DNA from: Rhodospirillales bacterium
GTDB lineage: Bacteria; Pseudomonadota; Alphaproteobacteria; CACIAM-22H2
Length of the DNA: 7,462 nt
Assembly (NCBI GenBank): GCA_016195145.1
Contig: JACQAF010000133.1
Location: 1-7,462 of the forward strand
Direction of reading: 5' to 3'
Shown in pieces: positions 1-3,545 of this stretch. The translations under genes and the position numbers were made by a program. The notes under the pieces are model-generated. The model worked only from the letters and a program-made list of their open reading frames with translations, did not search any database and had not been told where the DNA came from. The stretch's first letter is position 1. Each line of letters starts with the position of its first letter.

Positions 1-206
1 ACGGCGCGCCGGTCGGCGAGGTGACGTCGGCGGGATATAGCGGCGGCCTCGGACGCGCCGTCGCCATGGGTTATGTGCGCGGCCAGGCGCCGCTTACCGA
101 CGGCGACATTCTTGCTGGGCATTACGAGATCGACGCCGCCGGCACGCGCCATGCCGCGCGGGTGCAGCTCCGGCCACCCTTTCCCGCCCGCCCGTCGATG
201 GCCTGA
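1..206 (+). CDS. C-terminal fragment of a GcvT-domain protein (aminomethyltransferase or sarcosine/dimethylglycine dehydrogenase-like)
   Basis: This is the 3' end of a gene that starts before the window. The reading frame runs from base 3 to a TGA at 204-206 and gives 67 visible residues after a split first codon. It contains GEVTSAGYSGGLGRAVAMGY, followed by a GD-x-L segment and an ending rich in Pro and Arg (RPPFPARP). This pattern (G-x-VTSGG/AGY, small residues, GxAMGYV, then a short beta barrel) is the C-terminal domain of the glycine cleavage T-protein family. That domain is found in GcvT, dimethylglycine and sarcosine dehydrogenases and related folate-dependent one-carbon enzymes. The family assignment is fairly secure. 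Which enzyme it is cannot be decided without the N-terminus, where an FAD-binding domain would indicate a dehydrogenase. The 88 bp to the next start codon contain the mer-type promoter, so this gene is unlikely to belong functionally to the metal unit. No convincing terminator follows the stop. Confidence 0.72.
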   Translation, partial: GAPVGEVTSAGYSGGLGRAVAMGYVRGQAPLTDGDILAGHYEIDAAGTRHAARVQLRPPFPARPSMA

Positions 207-241
207 TCGCCGTTTTCCGGCATTTCGACCTCGTGGCCGGC

Positions 242-273
242 TTGACTCCGTACTAAAGTACGGGATGTAGTGT
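242..273 (+). promoter_or_regulatory. MerR-type promoter/operator upstream of merR (P1)
   Basis: A -35 box TTGACT (242-247) and a -10-like TAGTGT (268-273) are separated by 20 bp, longer than the 17-bp optimum and typical of promoters activated by MerR-family distortion. The spacer carries the perfect dyad CCGTACT-AA-AGTACGG at 248-263. The half-sites CCGTAC/GTACGG with a 4-bp centre match, from memory, the classical mercury-resistance operator of Tn21/Tn501. The promoter points into the merR gene just downstream, so MerR probably controls its own synthesis. The expected transcription start is near 280, only about 15 nt before the favoured start codon. Confidence 0.88.
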
Positions 274-294
274 TTCCCGATGCAGAGGTCGCCG

Positions 295-744
295 ATGGCG
301 GACATGACGATCGGCAGGCTGGCGGAAATCGCCGGCGTCGGGGTCGAAACCGTGCGGTTTTACGAGCGCAAGGGACTGATCGACTGCCCGCGCCGCCCGC
401 AGCGCGGATTCCGGATCTATCCGGATAGCGCCGTCGGGCGCATCCGCTTCATCCGCCAGGCCCAAGACCTCGGCTTCACCTTGCGCGAAATCGACGAGCT
501 TTTGTCGCTGCGCGCCGATCCCGCGACCGACTGCGCGAAAGTCTGGAAACAGGCGACGATCAAGCTCGCCGACGTAGGCGACAAGATCGCCCGGCTCCAG
601 CGGATCAAAGGCGCGCTTGAGGAACTCATCGCCGCGTGCCCGCGCCGCGGCGCCTTGCGCGCCTGTTCGATCATGGAGGCGCTCGGCCAACCGCCGAAAA
701 TATCCGCACCGCCGCGCCCGCAACGCCGGCGGCGGCCGCGATGA
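295..744 (+). CDS. merR: MerR-family metal-responsive regulator, mercury type
   Basis: A cytoplasmic DNA-binding activator of 149 residues, close to classical MerR at about 144. Residues 5-28 form the winged helix-turn-helix with the family signature VRFYERKGLI. A long dimerisation helix follows at about 80-113, then a metal-binding loop. Cysteines lie at 80, 115 and 124. Their spacing (35, then 9) equals that of the Hg(II) ligands Cys82, Cys117 and Cys126 of Tn501 MerR, and the loop CPRRGALRAC resembles the MerR loop CHARRGNVSC. This favours Hg(II) sensing over Cu(I), Zn or Pb. An extra Cys31 lies in the wing region. I chose ATG 295 because AGAGG at 284-288 is a well-placed ribosome site. 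An in-frame ATG at 280 has none, but it coincides with the predicted transcription start and could be used leaderless. The stop overlaps the next gene's ATG (ATGA at 741-744). The promoter at 242-273 implies autoregulation. The Hg assignment is inference from ligand spacing. Confidence 0.92.
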   Translation: MADMTIGRLAEIAGVGVETVRFYERKGLIDCPRRPQRGFRIYPDSAVGRIRFIRQAQDLGFTLREIDELLSLRADPATDCAKVWKQATIKLADVGDKIARLQRIKGALEELIAACPRRGALRACSIMEALGQPPKISAPPRPQRRRRPR

Positions 745-959
745 AGACCTTGACCCTTGTCCTCGACGGCATGCACTGCACCGGTTGCGCCCAAACAATC
801 AAGGCGCTGCTCGATCTCGAACCCGGCGTCCGGCAATCGGCCGTCTCCTTCGAGGATCGCAATGCGCGCGTCCTGTTCGATCCCGGTGCGACCGACGAAG
901 CGCGGCTCGCCAGCGCCATCGAAAAGGCGGGTTTCAAGGTTACCGATCGCCGGCCATGA
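741..959 (+). CDS. Small cytosolic HMA-domain metal-binding protein
   Basis: A 72-residue protein that is a single heavy-metal-associated (HMA, ferredoxin-like) domain. The metal site is GMHCTGC, with Cys13 and Cys16 in the first loop, followed by the expected helix (AQTIKALLDLEPGV), the strand around SAVSFEDRNARVLFDP and the second helix ending IEKAGFKV. There is no signal peptide, so unlike MerP it should stay in the cytoplasm, as CopZ-type chaperones do. It overlaps merR by 4 nt (ATGA 741-744) and the next gene by 4 nt (ATGA 956-959). It lacks an obvious ribosome site of its own, so translational coupling is likely. Context suggests it binds the metal sensed by MerR and passes it to a membrane partner: the CcdA-like protein encoded next, or the HMA domain of the ATPase at 3546. 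Family: high confidence. Metal (Hg, Cu or other) and partner: inferred. Confidence 0.9.
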   Translation: MKTLTLVLDGMHCTGCAQTIKALLDLEPGVRQSAVSFEDRNARVLFDPGATDEARLASAIEKAGFKVTDRRP

Positions 960-1636
960 CCGGGAACGTTCTCATCGATCTCGTGCTGCTGCCCATCGGG
1001 CTCGGTCTGATCGGCTTTATCGAACCCTGTTCGCTCGGGTCGAGCCTTGTTTTCATCAAGGTGATGGAAGGCAAGCCGGCCGCCGCCAAAATCGGCCAGG
1101 TCGGCGTCTTCGCCCTTACCCGCGCTTTGTTCATCGGCCTGCTCGGCGTGGTCGCCGTGCTGATCGGCAGCGCCTTTCTCGGGCTTCAGCGCGGGGCGTG
1201 GATCGTCCTCGGCGCGGTCTATGTCGTGGTCGGGATCGTCTATCTGGCCGGCCGGGCCGGGTGGGTGATGCAATCCTTCGGGCCCAGCCTGTCGCGGCTG
1301 TCCGGCCTGCGTGGATCGGCCGGCCTCGGCGTGCTGTTTGGGCTCAACATCCCGGCTTGCGCGGCGCCCCTCCTGCTCGCCCTTCTCGGCGCGGCGGCGG
1401 CCAACGGCGCGACCGGCAGCACGCTTTTCAGCGGTTTCATTGCGCTCGCCCTGTTCGGCCTCGCCCTTTCCCTGCCGCTTGTCGCGGCGGTGTACGTCGC
1501 CGCCATTCGCGAGCTTCTCGACCGGATCGCCGGCCTGTCCCGCCGGCTGCCCGTCTGGGTGGGGGGTGTGCTGATAATGCTCGGCTTATGGTCGATCTGG
1601 TTCGGACTTTTCGTATCGATCGGCGGTCCTGCCTGA
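956..1636 (+). CDS. CcdA/DsbD-like six-helix membrane protein with a redox or metal cysteine pair
   Basis: A 226-residue inner-membrane protein with hydrophobic segments at about 8-30, 50-72, 80-98, 124-147, 154-182 and 199-220. It has exactly two cysteines: Cys25 in segment 1 (FIEPCSLG) and Cys135 in segment 4 (NIPACAAPLL). Paired proline-associated cysteines in helices 1 and 4 are the hallmark of CcdA and the DsbD transmembrane domain, which carry electrons from cytoplasmic thioredoxin across the membrane. In this protein segment 4 reads PAC rather than PC. The start ATG overlaps the HMA gene stop (ATGA 956-959), so the two are probably co-translated. No periplasmic thioredoxin-like domain or cytochrome c maturation gene is nearby, which makes a classical cytochrome c role less likely. 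Possible roles are thiol exchange with the CTGC protein, or metal transfer through the membrane by analogy with MerT, whose membrane cysteines exchange Hg(II). Fold: confident. Function: open. Confidence 0.82.
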   Translation: MTGNVLIDLVLLPIGLGLIGFIEPCSLGSSLVFIKVMEGKPAAAKIGQVGVFALTRALFIGLLGVVAVLIGSAFLGLQRGAWIVLGAVYVVVGIVYLAGRAGWVMQSFGPSLSRLSGLRGSAGLGVLFGLNIPACAAPLLLALLGAAAANGATGSTLFSGFIALALFGLALSLPLVAAVYVAAIRELLDRIAGLSRRLPVWVGGVLIMLGLWSIWFGLFVSIGGPA

Positions 1637-1679
1637 CCGAAGACCCGTGCCGCGCCCGGCGTTGAACGACCCGGCCCGT

Positions 1680-2246
1680 TTATTCGGCATGCGGTACATG
1701 GTCGAGAAACCGGATATAGCCTTCCGGCAGGCCGTGAGCCCGCGCTCCCTCGCGAAGCAGCGTTAAATAGCGGAGCGACGGTTTGCCGTCTTTTTCATTG
1801 CCGCCGGCAATATACGTAACGGCCTGCACAGGGCGCCCCTCGATATCCGCGGCCTCAACCCACAGATGCCGATAACGCCAGCCGGGCACGCCTTCGGTCG
1901 AATCGAGATGCAAAAGCGCGGTGCGCGTGATCCGGTAAAGAACGCCCCAGACCGCCGCTGCCGGATCGGGCGACAGATTCGCCGGCGCCGCTTTGCCGAC
2001 CGGCCGGCCGTCAAGGTTGAACCGCAACCGGTAACCCACGACACGTCCAACCCGCCATTCAAGCGGACGCATGCCGCGCCGCTCCTGAAACACGCGGTTA
2101 TGCATATTGGCGCCATAAGCAAAATACCAGACCTCGTCCCCCGGCCGCCCGACGACGCGAAAACCGAAAAGCCGATACCACAGACGCGATAGCGCCCACG
2201 AACGAGCTATCGCACGGCGCAGAACGCGATCCATTCGTAAGATCAT
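1680..2246 (-). CDS. Gamma-glutamylcyclotransferase-like protein (GGCT/AIG2 fold)
   Basis: A 188-residue soluble protein. After an Arg-rich N-terminus of about 35 residues comes YFAYGANM (41-48), the substrate-binding loop of the gamma-glutamylcyclotransferase family (usually YGSN, here YGAN). It continues with a barrel containing AVWGVLYRIT (98-107) and LDSTEG (115-120), where Glu118 sits at the usual catalytic general-acid/base position, then WRYRHLWVEA (123-132). Family members cleave gamma-glutamyl amides to 5-oxoproline plus the free amino acid or peptide. Some act on glutathione, others on gamma-glutamylamines, and the substrate here is not evident. The start ATG at 2246 is preceded on the minus strand by GGGGA, about 5 nt upstream. 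Upstream in-frame starts would run into the leader hairpin and lack this support. It lies 76 bp downstream of the flippase-like gene on the same strand, possibly in one transcript, and converges on the metal operon with 43 bp between stops. Confidence 0.8.
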   Translation of the reverse strand: MILRMDRVLRRAIARSWALSRLWYRLFGFRVVGRPGDEVWYFAYGANMHNRVFQERRGMRPLEWRVGRVVGYRLRFNLDGRPVGKAAPANLSPDPAAAVWGVLYRITRTALLHLDSTEGVPGWRYRHLWVEAADIEGRPVQAVTYIAGGNEKDGKPSLRYLTLLREGARAHGLPEGYIRFLDHVPHAE

Positions 2247-2252
2247 GTTTTC

Positions 2253-2283
2253 CCCGGTCGAGGGACCGTCTTCGACTACCGGG
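2253..2283 (-). promoter_or_regulatory. Imperfect hairpin in the leader of the GGCT-like gene
   Basis: On the minus strand, CCCGGTAGTCGA (2283-2272) can pair with TCGACCCGGG-like sequence, actually TCGACCGGG (2261-2253), leaving a TA bulge and a 10-nt loop. The right arm runs directly into the GGGGA ribosome site just before the ATG at 2246, so the stem would partly occlude translation initiation. There is no U-run, so it is not an intrinsic terminator. It could be a translational control element or an RNA-processing site between the two minus-strand genes, or simply a chance structure in GC-rich DNA. Confidence 0.3.
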
Positions 2284-2322
2284 CGGTCGACCCCGCAAAC
2301 GCCAATCGTACAACAATATCGA

Positions 2323-3360
2323 TTATGTTTCTTTCCGGTCCAGAATTTCGTTAAGCGCAACGCCTTGAGCCCATAGGGAAACCGCGCCAATGGCGGCAAC
2401 GCTCAAGAAATTGCCAAGCTGCACCGCGAGCGCCATCGCAAGCGCTCGTTCCCCATCCACGCCGAACAGGCCAAGCGCGAAGATAGCGCTAATAATAAAC
2501 CCGCCGGCAAGTCGTACAAAATGCGTGACGATTACGAGAAAGCCCAGAAAGACGATAAGGAAAAGATAATCGAGCGGTTGCAGGACGATCCCAAAAGCAA
2601 GCCCCGCCCACAAGAAATGGGTCGCGGCGATCAGCTTGATCGCGAAGCTCGCCAGCAAGACGGCTGTCCGACGCCACCACGCCGCGGGCCACACGATACC
2701 TTCGGCAAATGATGCAAGCAGATGACGTGCCCGTCCCGCTAGCCTCGGCGGCAAACGCAAGATCATCCGTTGCGACCAACCCATTGCCCCGACCATGCCG
2801 CTCTTGTGCCGCAGAAGCAGCCAAAGGAGCGCCGCGAACAGGGTTAGGCTTCCGACGGCGCCGACGACAAGGCCGAGCCTTAGCTGGCCCGACGGATCGG
2901 GAAAGACAGCGAGCGCCAAAACGGGCGCAGAAATGGCGACGAAGGCAACGCCATCGATCAGCCGGTCGATGGCGACTGTGGCCAGGACGGCGGTCATTTT
3001 CATCCCCTCCAATCGCGCTACCAGCCAGGATCGTAAAATCGGGCTGACGCCGAAAGGGATCAGTAAATTGCCAAGATAGCCGGCCATGATCGCGCCGAAG
3101 AGGCGGAATGTGCCGACCGGCCGCAGCGAATAAAGAATCTGTCGCCATTTCCACGCCCGAACCAGCTGCTCCAGCGAGATAACGACCGGTATCAGCACCA
3201 GATATTCCGTCTGCGCCTCATCGAGCGCCTCGCCGAAATGCTGAAAATCGAGCCGCCAAATCACGAATGCGAGCGCTGCAGCGCCCGCACCCGCGCCAGC
3301 CCATTGCCATCCGCTGCGGGGAAACCATCTTCCGGGTAGCGTCGAGATACGATTGCTCAC
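2323..3360 (-). CDS. Lysylphosphatidylglycerol synthase TM-domain family (UPF0104/YbhN-type) membrane protein
   Basis: A 345-residue polytopic inner-membrane protein with hydrophobic segments at about 20-36, 53-65, 88-105, 124-152, 162-184, 233-258, 264-281, 283-300 and 306-333. Features shared with the LPG_synthase_TM family are RAWKWRQIL (68-76), GYLGNLLIPFGVSPILRSWL (94-113), TVAIDRLIDG (128-137) and a late glycine-rich segment followed by GVDGE near 300-304. There is no C-terminal soluble aminoacyl-transfer domain, so it is not a full MprF synthase. Free-standing members are thought to move lipids or lipid-linked molecules across the membrane, but substrates are mostly unknown. The start is GTG at 3360, with GGAG about 8 nt upstream on the minus strand, and no better in-frame start exists nearby. 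It is transcribed away from the ATPase gene across a 185-bp divergent region. I see no strong promoter for it there; a TATGCT on the minus strand at 3398-3393 has no convincing -35 partner. Confidence 0.8.
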   Translation of the reverse strand: MSNRISTLPGRWFPRSGWQWAGAGAGAAALAFVIWRLDFQHFGEALDEAQTEYLVLIPVVISLEQLVRAWKWRQILYSLRPVGTFRLFGAIMAGYLGNLLIPFGVSPILRSWLVARLEGMKMTAVLATVAIDRLIDGVAFVAISAPVLALAVFPDPSGQLRLGLVVGAVGSLTLFAALLWLLLRHKSGMVGAMGWSQRMILRLPPRLAGRARHLLASFAEGIVWPAAWWRRTAVLLASFAIKLIAATHFLWAGLAFGIVLQPLDYLFLIVFLGFLVIVTHFVRLAGGFIISAIFALGLFGVDGERALAMALAVQLGNFLSVAAIGAVSLWAQGVALNEILDRKET

Positions 3361-3417
3361 CCTGCCTGCTCCGGTTCATTACATCTGTCGTCAGCATACA
3401 ACCTTCGCCCCCCAGAA

Positions 3418-3429
3418 GCTCGATCGAGC
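3418..3429. repeat. Perfect 12-bp palindrome in the divergent intergenic region
   Basis: GCTCGATCGAGC is perfectly self-complementary and lies between the divergent flippase-like and ATPase genes, 30 bp upstream of the ATPase -35 box. It could be the operator of an unidentified dimeric regulator controlling the minus-strand gene. Palindromes of this length built on CGATCG are common in GC-rich genomes, so the functional reading is weak. Confidence 0.3.
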
Positions 3430-3458
3430 ATTCACGAATGCGTATTGGATTTGGCGAG

Positions 3459-3490
3459 TTGACACCGTAGTCCGGTACGGAGCGTACGCT
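3459..3490 (+). promoter_or_regulatory. Second MerR-type promoter/operator, upstream of the ATPase gene (P2)
   Basis: TTGACA (3459-3464) and TACGCT (3485-3490) flank a 20-bp spacer holding the dyad CCGTAG-TCCG-GTACGG (3465-3480), with 5 of 6 half-site positions symmetric. Aligned without gaps to the promoter before merR, 21 of 32 positions are identical, including the whole GTACGG half-site, the CCGTA of the other half and the GTA at the -10 junction. The over-long spacer with a near-central dyad is the signature of MerR-family activation. Transcription should start near 3497, giving a leader of about 49 nt. The regulator is most likely the MerR encoded at 295-744, since no other MerR gene lies in the window. 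Confidence 0.8.
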
Positions 3491-3525
3491 TGTAGTCGCA
3501 AGCCGGGAATCGTCCCGCCCATCCG

Positions 3526-3535
3526 CCGGTACGGA
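3526..3535 (+). repeat. Repeat of the CCGGTACGGA operator half next to the ATPase ribosome site
   Basis: CCGGTACGGA occurs at 3472-3481 inside the promoter dyad and again, identically, at 3526-3535, where its last base is the first base of the Shine-Dalgarno AAGGAG (3535-3540). The two copies are 54 bp apart. The second copy has no opposite half-site, so it is not a complete MerR operator. It may be a duplicated remnant or a coincidence. Confidence 0.4.
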
Positions 3536-3545
3536 AGGAGAGATC

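Noticed and set aside
207..241. GCCG-TTTTC-CGGC as a terminator after the GcvT-domain gene
   Set aside because: The stem is four base pairs with no following T-run.
636..740. N-terminal extension of the HMA protein to 636
   Set aside because: It would overlap the conserved C-terminal metal loop of MerR, adds an Ala/Pro-rich tail that is neither a signal peptide nor HMA, and ATG 741 gives a canonical HMA domain.
253..798. 181-codon open frame on the minus strand opposite merR
   Set aside because: It is antisense to a clear MerR gene, very Arg/Ala rich with no recognisable domain, and is explained by GC-rich codon bias leaving few stops.
617..955. N-terminal extension of the CcdA-like protein back to 617
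   Set aside because: The stretch overlaps merR and the HMA gene in another frame and has an Arg-rich non-membrane sequence; the ATG at 956 coupled to the HMA stop fits the family start.
1637..1679. Possible bidirectional terminator between the convergent genes
   Set aside because: Only short 4-bp GC stems and no T-run on either strand are present, not enough to call a terminator.
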